This document shows positions 15,001-23,200 of a stretch of DNA of 36,592 nucleotides, one piece after another; the stretch's first letter is position 1, and the number at the start of each line of letters is the position of its first letter. The DNA comes from Deltaproteobacteria bacterium RIFCSPLOWO2_02_FULL_50_16 (lineage in GTDB: Bacteria; UBA10199; 2-02-FULL-50-16). The notes beneath the pieces are model-generated. The model ran no database searches and was not told the origin of the DNA. It saw only the letters and a program-made list of their open reading frames with translations. Position numbers and translations under genes: made by a program. The stretch is taken from the NCBI GenBank assembly GCA_001798715.1, contig MGSF01000002.1, positions 1 through 36,592 of the forward strand. The letters run 5' to 3'.

Positions 15001-17158
15001 GATGGAAATGGGGGATTATGGCGCTTCGCGAAAATATTTTGAGGAATGCATGAAAATTGTCAATGACAGGGAAGTGCCGGAAATCATGGCATGGATCCGC
15101 TATGCTGAGGCCCATATCCAATGTGAAGACAACAAATTTGACGAGGCCTCTAAAAGTTTGTCACTTATTCCACAGGGTCTGTCAGACGAGGAATTTTCGA
15201 TCCGCCTTGAATTGCTGAAACTCAAAATCAATGTCCATCTTCATGAACCCAGTGAGGAGTATGAAAAGCAATTTGAAGAAATGGAACGCCTGTGTCTGAG
15301 AAAGAATTTTAAAGAACTTTTGTGGCAGGTTTATGACGCATGGGGCGAATATGAAAAAATATGTGTTCGTCCTGAAAAATCGAAACTGTTCTTTAATAAA
15401 GGCATTGATGTCATTGAATCGGTTGCACTTTCTCTTCCGGAGGAGTATCGGGACCGCTACAAACGGCAAAAATTCAGGCAAAAATTATACAAACAAATTC
15501 ACATTACCGAAAAACCAAAGATAGTCTTTACTTATGGAACAATTCAAAGAAATGTCAGCTCAAAAAAGGAAGGATCTATGATGGAAGAAAAAACATATTC
15601 CATTTTACTGGATGTCAATAAAAAAATGGTGACGGAGCACGATCCGAAAAAACTCTTGGAATTTATCATGGATGTGGCCATAGAACTGTCTGGGGCCGAA
15701 GAGGGCCTCCTCTTGCTGCTCAATGAGCAAAATCAATTTGAGGCCCGTATTGCCAGAAATATCAACAAAGAGGATTTGGAGGCGGTTCGTTTTTCCAATA
15801 CCATTGCCCAAGAGGTGATTCAGACGGGGCAGCCCATTTTCTCACTCAACATCGCTGAAGACAGAAAACTGAGCGCCTTTAAAAGCGTTACCCTTAAGGG
15901 GCTCAAGACAGTGGCCTGTGTTCCCTTGCGATTTCAAAATAGGAGTTTAGGAGTTATTTATTTGGATACACAACAGAGTTCCAGCCTGGTGCATGATATT
16001 TTGCCGTTATTGGAGGCCTTTGCCGATCAGGCCGCTTTATCACTCCAAAATGCCATAGCCTTCCAAAGGACAAAGGAAGATAACATTCAATTGGAAGACG
16101 ACCTGACGCGAACGAGGGAAATTTTGGAAAAGAAGGAACTGCAACTCCACGAACTGGAGGCCTTGGCGTCGTCGAAAACGCGGGCGACCACTTATCCCTA
16201 TGAGCAGATTATCGGCCGTTCCAGAAAGATGGAAGAGGTCTTGAAGACAATGGACAAGATCACCAATGCCCATGTGCCTGTTTTTATTTATGGGGAGACG
16301 GGGACGGGAAAGGAACTCATTGCCAGGGCCCTCCATCAAAACAGCCTGAGGAAAAAACATGAATTTGTGGCCATTAATTGTTCCGCCTTTACGGAGACGG
16401 TACTCGAGAGCGAATTGTTTGGTTATCAAAAAGGGGCCTTTACGGGGGCCGATCGCGATCGAGGCGGTCTTTTTGAAAAGGCCCATCAGGGGACGCTGTT
16501 TTTGGATGAGGTGGCGGATATGAGCGTGACGATGCAGGCCAAGGTTTTGAGGGCCGTTCAGGAACAGGAAATATTGAGGATAGGGGGAAGGACGCCTATC
16601 AAGATCAATGTTCGGATCGTTTCGGCCTCGAATAAGGATATTAAGGAAGAGGTCAAGCAGTCTCGATTTCGGGAGGATTTGTATTTTCGCATCACAGGGA
16701 TGACTCTAAGACTGCCGCCTCTGAGGGAACGCAAGGAAGACATTCCCCTCTTGGTGAGACATTTTCTTGAAAAGATAAAAAACGAAAACAATCTGTCAAA
16801 AAATGTCCGCATCACCCGTGAGGCCATGAGCCGGGTTATGGACTATCACTGGCCTGGAAATATCCGCGAATTGGAACAGTGTTTGACCAACGCCTGTTTT
16901 CTTGCTGAGGGAGGGGCCATCGCGCCGGAACACCTCTTCCTTCAAGAAGAGCTCTATCCGAGACAAAATGTCGATGAAGTGATTCGCGGCGATCATATTT
17001 TCTGGAATCCGGAAAAGACCATGGACGATTATGAGCGGGATATTATTGTCAAGACACTGGAACATTGTAGGGGCAATAAGAGCGAGGCGGCCAGGCGGTT
17101 GGGAGTCTCACGACTCACCCTTCATAACAAGGTAAAGAGTTACGGGTCAGGCCATTAA
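12080..17158 (+). CDS. Ser/Thr kinase-AAA-TPR-GAF-sigma54 activator fusion regulator
   Basis: A 1692-residue cytoplasmic regulator. Residues about 10-265 form a Hanks-type kinase: Gly loop GSGEWGDVW, K41 in VALK, E57, HFDIKPTN (129-136, HFD instead of HRD), D152-F-G and MAPE. Residues about 290-560 are a signalling AAA/NACHT-like ATPase with GEKGIGKT (324-331) and LMIDD (Walker B). Residues about 640-1110 are TPR repeats. A GAF domain follows at about 1175-1330, then a short coiled coil. Residues about 1375-1620 are the sigma54-interaction AAA+ domain with GETGTGKE (1405-1412), GAFTGA (1452-1457) and FREDLYFRI. A Fis-type HTH (NKSEAARRLGVSRLTLHNK) ends the chain. All motifs needed for kinase, ATPase and sigma54 activation appear intact. 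AAGGAG precedes ATG 12080. It is divergent from two lipoprotein genes with sigma54 promoters, the likely targets. Confidence 0.93.
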   Translation: MGDAFVTNVGSFELIRELGSGEWGDVWLARDLRQGQEVALKILKLSESTNLDQFKSEFRLLAELRHPNLARVYDLGRESTKGRPFFTSEYCRGQDLFKATESKPMPYIEEIFVQILMALDYIHHEGVIHFDIKPTNILVGEDHGSPRVKLVDFGLAAKWTSLPQRQWGTLATMAPEILTQGHFIDHRADLYSLGMVMLYTLTRRWPFDVTKPQKVLHWHLKESLLDTFWEGGEEAPLYFREVVGKLLNKNPAERFSQAKTVLNFLNLATDRKYASYENQLHLKIPADGPLVEREEILAQIKKYSDQILSASEEKPISQILTIFGEKGIGKTRLLEEMSYYLQLQDISLYKIQCHWRSRIWEELKQIGKKEGELDLSHLHFESTLGEEESSDVAQWPLRQLVHDLIVTARHKPFCLMIDDFHKADEETIQLLQRLQERIDFERKEGKQIPLLVLLTSEKEVLHSLKPPRLSRKGILQYVRLVLGEVTLMDGITDLLYTYSGGLPLLVMEGLRYLVPYLQTNSLPDQLPAPQKGLLYKNTLEKLGEEERSILALLSLLSRSIKETDLAILAGCDASTLHDSTQRLVRLGLVNKSLSPPAYQVSSGALMLDVLASMKETEKRTLHGKIAEGLEKIAYVSFEEKAHHWEGAGRSKEALQYYQQAGAHLKSKGQISSAAHCLIQALPLCQKGSQDWENLILEITRLLIYSSRYEEAEDYLNLLANHPPSVNQQEVAGWLDFKRRRFTEAQHHYERALKLLHGEHKVKQILLKNALANIALQMGDLSQSVQIFEESLHLEKKIPETALLQITNNQLGLVLAMTGEMDKAIGFFQERLKLFEEKKLYAQAVPIYNAMGFVYLKASRYQQAIQFLQKALALSEKMGVFHVIFSVMGNLITAFVKEGRFADCFPVLEKMLRYQERLGTPRDISYNLLRQGGIYLTLGVEEAARKNFERGLCLARDLKDEHLTGWFLLMQGYLEMEMGDYGASRKYFEECMKIVNDREVPEIMAWIRYAEAHIQCEDNKFDEASKSLSLIPQGLSDEEFSIRLELLKLKINVHLHEPSEEYEKQFEEMERLCLRKNFKELLWQVYDAWGEYEKICVRPEKSKLFFNKGIDVIESVALSLPEEYRDRYKRQKFRQKLYKQIHITEKPKIVFTYGTIQRNVSSKKEGSMMEEKTYSILLDVNKKMVTEHDPKKLLEFIMDVAIELSGAEEGLLLLLNEQNQFEARIARNINKEDLEAVRFSNTIAQEVIQTGQPIFSLNIAEDRKLSAFKSVTLKGLKTVACVPLRFQNRSLGVIYLDTQQSSSLVHDILPLLEAFADQAALSLQNAIAFQRTKEDNIQLEDDLTRTREILEKKELQLHELEALASSKTRATTYPYEQIIGRSRKMEEVLKTMDKITNAHVPVFIYGETGTGKELIARALHQNSLRKKHEFVAINCSAFTETVLESELFGYQKGAFTGADRDRGGLFEKAHQGTLFLDEVADMSVTMQAKVLRAVQEQEILRIGGRTPIKINVRIVSASNKDIKEEVKQSRFREDLYFRITGMTLRLPPLRERKEDIPLLVRHFLEKIKNENNLSKNVRITREAMSRVMDYHWPGNIRELEQCLTNACFLAEGGAIAPEHLFLQEELYPRQNVDEVIRGDHIFWNPEKTMDDYERDIIVKTLEHCRGNKSEAARRLGVSRLTLHNKVKSYGSGH

Positions 17159-17159
17159 T

Positions 17160-17245
17160 CACTATACAATACCCCTGGCCAGTATTAAGCAGACTTGGAC
17201 TTCACGTGGTTTTCTGTGTATAGTGGCTTTTGGCCTGCTTAATAT
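17160..17245 (+). repeat. Structured intergenic element, copy 1
   Basis: Two crossing inverted repeats: CACTATACA (17160-17168) pairs with TGTATAGTG (17217-17225), and TATTAAGCAG (17183-17192) pairs with CTGCTTAATA (17235-17244). The order is pseudoknot-like. The 83-nt core 17162-17244 equals copy 3 (31965-32047) in length and arrangement. It starts two bases after the activator stop codon. A further hairpin GTGAAAAA/TTTTTCAC lies near 17267-17287. Confidence 0.65.
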
Positions 17246-17300
17246 GAAGCTCGATAATGAAGCTGGTGAAAAATAATTTTTTTCACTAGTCCCTTTCGAG

Positions 17301-18089
17301 TTAGTTTTTATTCCAGCGGGGGGATCGTTTTTCTAAAAAAGCCGTCAGCCCCTCTTGGGCCTCGGGGGTGACCTGTAGATCGGCCAGGGTTTGGGCGGCA
17401 TATATATGTTTTTCTGCGAAATTCTTTTCCCTTAATTCGTGGATAAACTTTTTGGCGATTCGCAGGGCCTGGGGTGAGCTACTGATAAGGTCTTTGATTA
17501 ATTTTTCGGTGGCCTGTTCCAGGGCCTCCCCCCCTTTTTCGATTCGGTGAATGAGACCTATCCTTAGTGCCTTTTGGCTGTCAAAGCGTTCGGCGCTCAA
17601 GACCAGGGCCCGTGTCTGTGACTCTCCGATCTTGACCATCACAAAAGGGGCAATACAGGCGGGGATGAGGCCTATGCGGACCTCGCTAAAACTAAAGAGG
17701 GTTTCTTCGAGGGCCAGGACATAATCACAGACGCTCAAGAGACCCAGTCCTCCGCCAAAGACGGCACCATGGGCCACCGCCATGACGGGCTTGGGCAACT
17801 CATTTATTTTTTCCAAGAGGATGGAAAACTGACGGGCCCACTCAAAATTTTGTTGATGGGTGTTTTTGAGGCTTTTCTGCATCATTGTGATGTCACCCCC
17901 GGCACAGAAGACCTTACCATTTCCTTTGAGGAGGACAGCACGAATGGAGTCCTCTAGAGCAACAGTGGTGAAGGCATGGTGAAGTTCCGTGACCAACGGG
18001 GTATTGAGGGCGTTATTGACGTCAGGGCGATTGAGCGCGATGGTTAGGACACCATCCTTTTTTTCAACAGAAATGGTTTGATAGTTCAT
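17301..18089 (-). CDS. Enoyl-CoA hydratase/isomerase family protein (methylglutaconyl-CoA hydratase-like)
   Basis: A 262-residue crotonase. The oxyanion-hole segments KVFCAGGDI and HGAVFGGGLGLL are present, and FSEVRIGLIPA carries the catalytic glutamate. The other glutamate of classical hydratases is a glycine here, as in the LiuC-type methylglutaconyl-CoA hydratases that the C-terminal TPEAQEGLTAFLEKRSPRW also resembles. It would act in leucine/isovalerate or related acyl-CoA breakdown. No clear ribosome binding site precedes ATG 18089. It follows the OB-fold gene on the same strand across a 70-bp gap holding a 19-bp perfect hairpin. Confidence 0.85.
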   Translation of the reverse strand: MNYQTISVEKKDGVLTIALNRPDVNNALNTPLVTELHHAFTTVALEDSIRAVLLKGNGKVFCAGGDITMMQKSLKNTHQQNFEWARQFSILLEKINELPKPVMAVAHGAVFGGGLGLLSVCDYVLALEETLFSFSEVRIGLIPACIAPFVMVKIGESQTRALVLSAERFDSQKALRIGLIHRIEKGGEALEQATEKLIKDLISSSPQALRIAKKFIHELREKNFAEKHIYAAQTLADLQVTPEAQEGLTAFLEKRSPRWNKN

Positions 18090-18112
18090 ACAACAATAAC
18101 TTTCACTCGTTT

Positions 18113-18158
18113 GCCCTGCAAAAATAATTTCTGCATGCGGAAATTATTTTTGCAGGGC
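18113..18158. repeat. 19-bp perfect hairpin between two minus-strand genes
   Basis: GCCCTGCAAAAATAATTTC (18113-18131) is the exact reverse complement of 18140-18158, with an 8-base loop. It begins two bases after the stop of the OB-fold gene. No T-run follows the stem in either direction, though T-runs lie inside it. It may end or stabilise the upstream thiolase-OB-fold mRNA. Confidence 0.8.
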
Positions 18159-18159
18159 C

Positions 18160-18684
18160 CTATAATTCCCAATAAAGATCAAGACATGTATTCGAGGCCT
18201 CGTTTCCTGTTCGAAATCCGGCCTTGACCTTGTCGCCGATCTTGATGGGACGATTGCGATTGACGAGATAACCCTTGACGATTGTGCACACCCCCTTCAT
18301 CAGGACATCGATCTGATAATAAGGCGCCTGGATCTCAAGTCCAGAGCCTCCGCGTTCCACAAAGGTATAGGTAAAAATTTCTCCCACGGGATTCTTGATC
18401 TCTTCCCAGATCATGGGTTTATGACAATCGGGACAATCGGCACGCGGAGGAAGCCAGAGTTCCCCCTTTCCCTTGCTAATGGGACAGTTATCATTGACGC
18501 ATTTTGTGGCGAGGAGTTTTCCCTGGGTCAGGCCTTTAAAGTAGGGGGTGAGCATCCCGTAGGTATGATGATGTGTCCCTACTTCACCAAATCGAGGGAG
18601 ATCAATAACCCAGGCCCCCCCCTTTTCTTTATATTTTGTCTTATCGCCAATAAATTGAACACGATCAGTAGTTGCACCACTCAT
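18160..18684 (-). CDS. Zn-ribbon/OB-fold (DUF35) thiolase partner protein
   Basis: A 174-residue protein of the DUF35 family, with a zinc-ribbon (two CxxxxC/CxxC pairs: CVNDNC and CPDC) followed by an OB-fold (GEIFTYTFVERGG and onward). Such proteins pair with thiolase-like subunits and bind acyl-CoA or help channel intermediates. The ORF track starts at 18702; ATG 18684 (MSGATTDR) has AAGGAGG six bases upstream and lies just 11 bp after the thiolase stop, so I chose it. The N-terminal part (about 60 residues) before the ribbon is longer than in short family members. Confidence 0.85.
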   Translation of the reverse strand: MSGATTDRVQFIGDKTKYKEKGGAWVIDLPRFGEVGTHHHTYGMLTPYFKGLTQGKLLATKCVNDNCPISKGKGELWLPPRADCPDCHKPMIWEEIKNPVGEIFTYTFVERGGSGLEIQAPYYQIDVLMKGVCTIVKGYLVNRNRPIKIGDKVKAGFRTGNEASNTCLDLYWEL

Positions 18685-18695
18685 GATTTTCCTCC

Positions 18696-20099
18696 TTACC
18701 AAGCCTTTTCGAGGACACCGACAGTCACATGACTGCCCACGCCCGCATGAGAAATATAACAGCCTTTTTTAGGTTTTCCCTGAATCTGAAGGCTCTCCCA
18801 GTCCTTTGGTTTTTTCTTGCCAAAACGTTCCCACATCTTGGGATCACCATGGAATTTGTCGTATTTGCCCTGAAGTTGCCACATCACCTCACTCGCTGAG
18901 AAGATCCCCGTGGCCCCGACGGCATGCATGGTGCCCAGAAGACCGCCTGAGAGATTTGCAGGGCACTTTCCCTGCCTTCCCGTCTTGGGGTTTTTCAGAT
19001 AACAGTCGCCGGATCTCACATATTCTTGTTCCTCGCCATAGAGAGTCAGTCCGACATCCCCATAAGTCTGAAGATCTGAAATCGTAAAGGCATCATGGGT
19101 TTCAATGAGATCAAGATCTTCGATGGGATTGTTGATACCTGCCATGCGATAACAGAGATAAGCTGCAAATCTCGTGGCTCCAAAGCTCTCAAATCCGGGC
19201 CAACGACCTTTTTGCTTCTCCATATCTTTGTAGAGTTTTTCATAATCACTCGACTTTTCATGAGGGAGCAGGGGGATCTCCATAGGACGGCGATCTCCCG
19301 TTCGGAGCGTGTGGGAACCCCCGGCAGTGTAAAGGAGGACGGGCTTGTCGGTCAGCTTGTAAGCCAGCTCTTCGGTACACAAGAGCATGGAGGCGGACCC
19401 CACGGACATCGCACAACACTCGAGAAAACGCAGGGGATCACAGACGATGTCTCCTGCCAGAACTTCTGCGACCGTGTGTTTTCCCGGCTGTTGAGAAAAG
19501 GGAGAATGGTAGGCGTAACCGCGATTTTTAACGGCAATCTCGGCACGAACTTTTTCATCGACACCATACATCTCCTGAAAGCGCCGGGCCATAGAGGCAT
19601 AGTAACTGGCGTAAATTCGAGCGAGGCGCGTCTCAAAATCCTTGCAGGCGGCAGTGGCGATATAATAATTTCCTGTCCACGTCACCACTTCGTCCATGCG
19701 TTCCCATCCCAGGACGAGTGTACAATCTGAGAGACCGCTGGCAATGGTTGTGGCCCCGGCCAAGAGGGCAGTTCCCCCAGTGGCCCCACCCGTTTTGACT
19801 CCCATATTATAAAGAAGATCCAGTCCCAAATAATCATGGACCTTGGCCTCACAGAGGAGTTGATCTTGAAAATGATCGGCAAATTCTCCATAAACGGCAA
19901 AGTTGATGAGATTTTTGATCTCCAAGGGATCCATCTTGAGGTCGTTTTCCTCAAGCATCATACGGAAGGCCATCATTGTAAGCTCTTCGAGCTTTTTTTC
20001 CGGATAAGACTTTCGAAAATCCGTCATCCCACAAGCGACGGCATAAACCGGCCGGGACCATTTGGGGATTCTGAGATTTCCTTTTCCAAACTTGATCAT
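18696..20099 (-). CDS. Thiolase-like protein (SCP-x/archaeal type) lacking the nucleophilic Cys
   Basis: A 467-residue thiolase-fold protein. Recognisable blocks are LVLGWERMDEV (thiolase GxExM), the His block ETHDAFTISDL, and NLSGGLLGTMHAVGATG matching the SGG..GHPxGATG block. At the position of the usual nucleophile (CASG/CATG) the protein reads KTGGATGG, with glycine in place of cysteine. This suggests a non-thiolytic or partner-dependent role, or another acyl-transfer chemistry; claisen chemistry by the normal route is unlikely. ATG 20099 has AAAGGAG at six bases; the upstream TTG in the track is not needed. It forms an operon with the DUF35 protein and probably the PFOR-like gene upstream. 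Confidence 0.8.
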   Translation of the reverse strand: MIKFGKGNLRIPKWSRPVYAVACGMTDFRKSYPEKKLEELTMMAFRMMLEENDLKMDPLEIKNLINFAVYGEFADHFQDQLLCEAKVHDYLGLDLLYNMGVKTGGATGGTALLAGATTIASGLSDCTLVLGWERMDEVVTWTGNYYIATAACKDFETRLARIYASYYASMARRFQEMYGVDEKVRAEIAVKNRGYAYHSPFSQQPGKHTVAEVLAGDIVCDPLRFLECCAMSVGSASMLLCTEELAYKLTDKPVLLYTAGGSHTLRTGDRRPMEIPLLPHEKSSDYEKLYKDMEKQKGRWPGFESFGATRFAAYLCYRMAGINNPIEDLDLIETHDAFTISDLQTYGDVGLTLYGEEQEYVRSGDCYLKNPKTGRQGKCPANLSGGLLGTMHAVGATGIFSASEVMWQLQGKYDKFHGDPKMWERFGKKKPKDWESLQIQGKPKKGCYISHAGVGSHVTVGVLEKAW

Positions 20100-20207
20100 G
20101 ACCAACTCCTTTGATTGGGACTATTAACGAGAAATTGCACAAAAAGCTATCACCAGAAGAGAGGATCCGTCAAGGATCTCATTTGAAGGCCATATTCTTT
20201 TTAGTGG

Positions 20208-23200
20208 CTAATTTGTCAGTCTTGAAGCGAGACCGGAGATTTGCATGAATCGAGAGGTCAGGCGCTCAATCATCTCACTCTGGACCCTGGTTGTCACCTC
20301 TTGTTCATCCACCTTTTCCGGCTTGATGGCCAAATCTCGCAGCATGATCCAAAAATCACGCCGTTCTTCACAGGATTGAATAATAGGCTGTGAGACAAGG
20401 ACGCGGTTTAGTTTATTGGTGTTTTCATCGATGACCCAGACAAAGGGGAATCTTCCCTTGCGTTTCTCTTCACTCATGTCAAGGAACTCGGCCACGGGGA
20501 CCATTGTGTCATTCCACGTTTCACGGGGGGCTATTTTAAAGTGTTTACGAAAGCGCCCTTCGGTCACGGCAAAATCGGCAAAGGTGATGGGAAGCTCCAT
20601 GGAGGCCTCTTTTCCCTCATCATCAATGTATTTTAACGTCGTTTTTGACCAGACCTGATCAATGTCCGGATTACCTTCCAGGTCGCAACATTCACTCAAG
20701 GTCTTGCCCTTGTCAGGATTGTAGCTTAAGTGGGGATAGGCCCGCGATTCCAGGGCCAGCCGGGCCTGAATGGCGGAAACAGTATCCCCCACACCATGTT
20801 CCGGAGGACATGTTGTATAAATATTGAAGAGGGCGGGACGCTTGGCATTCAGTCCCTGAATAAACCCCTCAACCAGGTGAGAAATCCGTGCCATGCTACT
20901 TTGTAGGATGTAGGGAACTCGATGGGCCATTCCAATGAGCGAGATTTCCTTGCGCACTTCCTCTTTTCCTTTGTGGGCCTTTCCGTAATCGGCCATGTCA
21001 GAGATCTGACCGACAAAACCCGAGGTGCAGGCCTGTCCTCCCGTGTTGGAATAAACTTGTGTATCCACGATCATGACCTTGATGGGCCTTCCCGTCATAA
21101 TCATGCGGGAGAGGTTTTGAAAACCGATATCATACATGGAGCCATCGCCGCCCATGGCCACTACCGGAGGAGAGAGAAGAAATTCTTCGTCGGTAAAATC
21201 ATTCCAATTGTAGTAGGTAAAAAACTCGTCATGGACTTTGGGATCGTAGGCATTGTCCAGCTCGAGTTCGGCAATGCGAATCGCCTTAAATCCATCGGCC
21301 ATCTTACGCATGTGTCCCTCAAAGACCCCCATGGCCATCGAGGCGGCATCCTGAAAGAGATGATTGGCCCAAGGAAAGGGATAGGGATTTAAGGGATAAG
21401 TGGAGGCCCATACGGTGGTGCATCCCGTGTTATTAATCATGCCCAAAGAAGCCCTGCCGCGGCCACTGATGCCTTGGGTGTATTGCCACTTAAGATTCTT
21501 CAGCGTGTCGAGCGTTTTCTGAACCCGCGCGATCCTTATTGGATCAGGTCCGCGGCCATTTCCTTGAAGTTTTTCCTTGATGAGGAATTCTAAACGGTCG
21601 CTAAGAGAGGTGATCTTTTCCAGGTGTTTGGGGATTCGAGATTGCATCAAGGCAGTAATGGTGGCGGTGAATAGGTGGATGACGGTCTTTTCGGCACATC
21701 CTATACAGGCCCCGTCGCCGCCGGACATGGAAAGGTAAACATCCTTGTCCAAAAGGATGGTTTCCAGAGACCCGATGGCTTCATCCAGATTTTCGACCTT
21801 AATGTGTTTTTGTTGTGTATTGGGGAGATCCAGCCAGTAATTCCAGTTGCGGCGAAGAAAGTCGGCGGATTCTGTGGTTTCCGGTGTGGTCAATAAGGCG
21901 TGATCATTGCATTCTACGACACATTCCATACAGCCTTTACAGGCCTGTGGATTGACGGTAATCGAAAGGAGACCTCCATGGCCGGGCGCCTCCTTTTCCT
22001 TGACTCTGAAAAAGGGTTTGGTGATTGTAAATTCAAAACCACTCATCTCATTTTTAAAAAGATTAAATCCCTTTTCAAGCTCCTTCATTTCACTGTCGTC
22101 AAAATGACTTTCCGTGATTGTTTCAGCGATAGCCTGATCCATAAGATTTCGGACAGAAGCTTCATCATTGGCTTCGCAAATTTTGGCATGGAGTTTTTTG
22201 ACTAGTGTATCGGCCGTCTTTTTTAAGAGTCTTGTCGGCTGATCGGCCTTTTCCAGACGCCTGATGGTGGTCTCCACAATCTCCGAGACATCGTTGACGA
22301 GTCCTGGGATGGCGGAGTCTGGACAAACGGTCCAGCAATTGCCGCAACCCGTGCATTTTTCGGCCACCCATTTTGGGTATTCGTAACGAATGGACGTCAT
22401 GTCGCGAAATGTCGCCGTTGACGCGGGAATAAGGCTTAAGGCAATAAAGGGATCGGCCAGACTGTCGTTGGAGTAACCTCCAGAGTAAAAATTGCCTGTT
22501 TGTTCCCAAAATCGACGGATATCTGTAGTCGGGGTTTTAGAGACGGGGAGTCTCTCGGTCATGATGGGTAACAAGGGTTTTTCGTACCGGTTTTCCCTGC
22601 TGGTTTCTTTAGTTTTTGACTTTTTGAGGGTCTTGTATTTGACTTCTTGAATTTCTTTAAACCCCCGTTTAACCACGCGCAGGTTGTCTTCAACCACACG
22701 CCTTCCCTTTTTGCCAAACTTGTCGTTCAGTTGGTTTTCAATGGCCTTAAACAAGTTTTCTTCACTGAGTTGGGTGGCTTTCATGATGGGAGAGGCTGCA
22801 AAAAAGCAGCCCTGGAAGGCGATCCCCTGCATCCTAAACTGGAGCTCTGGATTTTGCGCCTCTTCTTTGGCGATTTTCAGGGCATCGATGAAGTAAAAAT
22901 GGATTTCATTGTCTTCGATGATTGTTTGAAAATAGGGAGGAATGGAATCCCAAACCTTTTCAGGGGAGACCAGTTCACTCTGGAGGACAAAGATCCCACC
23001 CTTTTTGAGACCTGATAAGGGGTTGGAATGACCAAAGACCTTGGGATCGGGGGACATGACCACATCGACGTAATGATATTCGGAATTGAGACGGATGGGC
23101 TCTTTGGCGGCGGATAAATAAAAGGTTGTGGGTTGACCTTTCTTCTCAGAACCGTACTTGGGATTGGCCTTGATGTAATATCCGAAAAGATCAAAAAGGG

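Noticed and set aside
13041-16827. Minus-strand ORFs inside the 1692-residue regulator
   Set aside because: All lie opposite intact domain motifs and have no ribosome sites I would trust.
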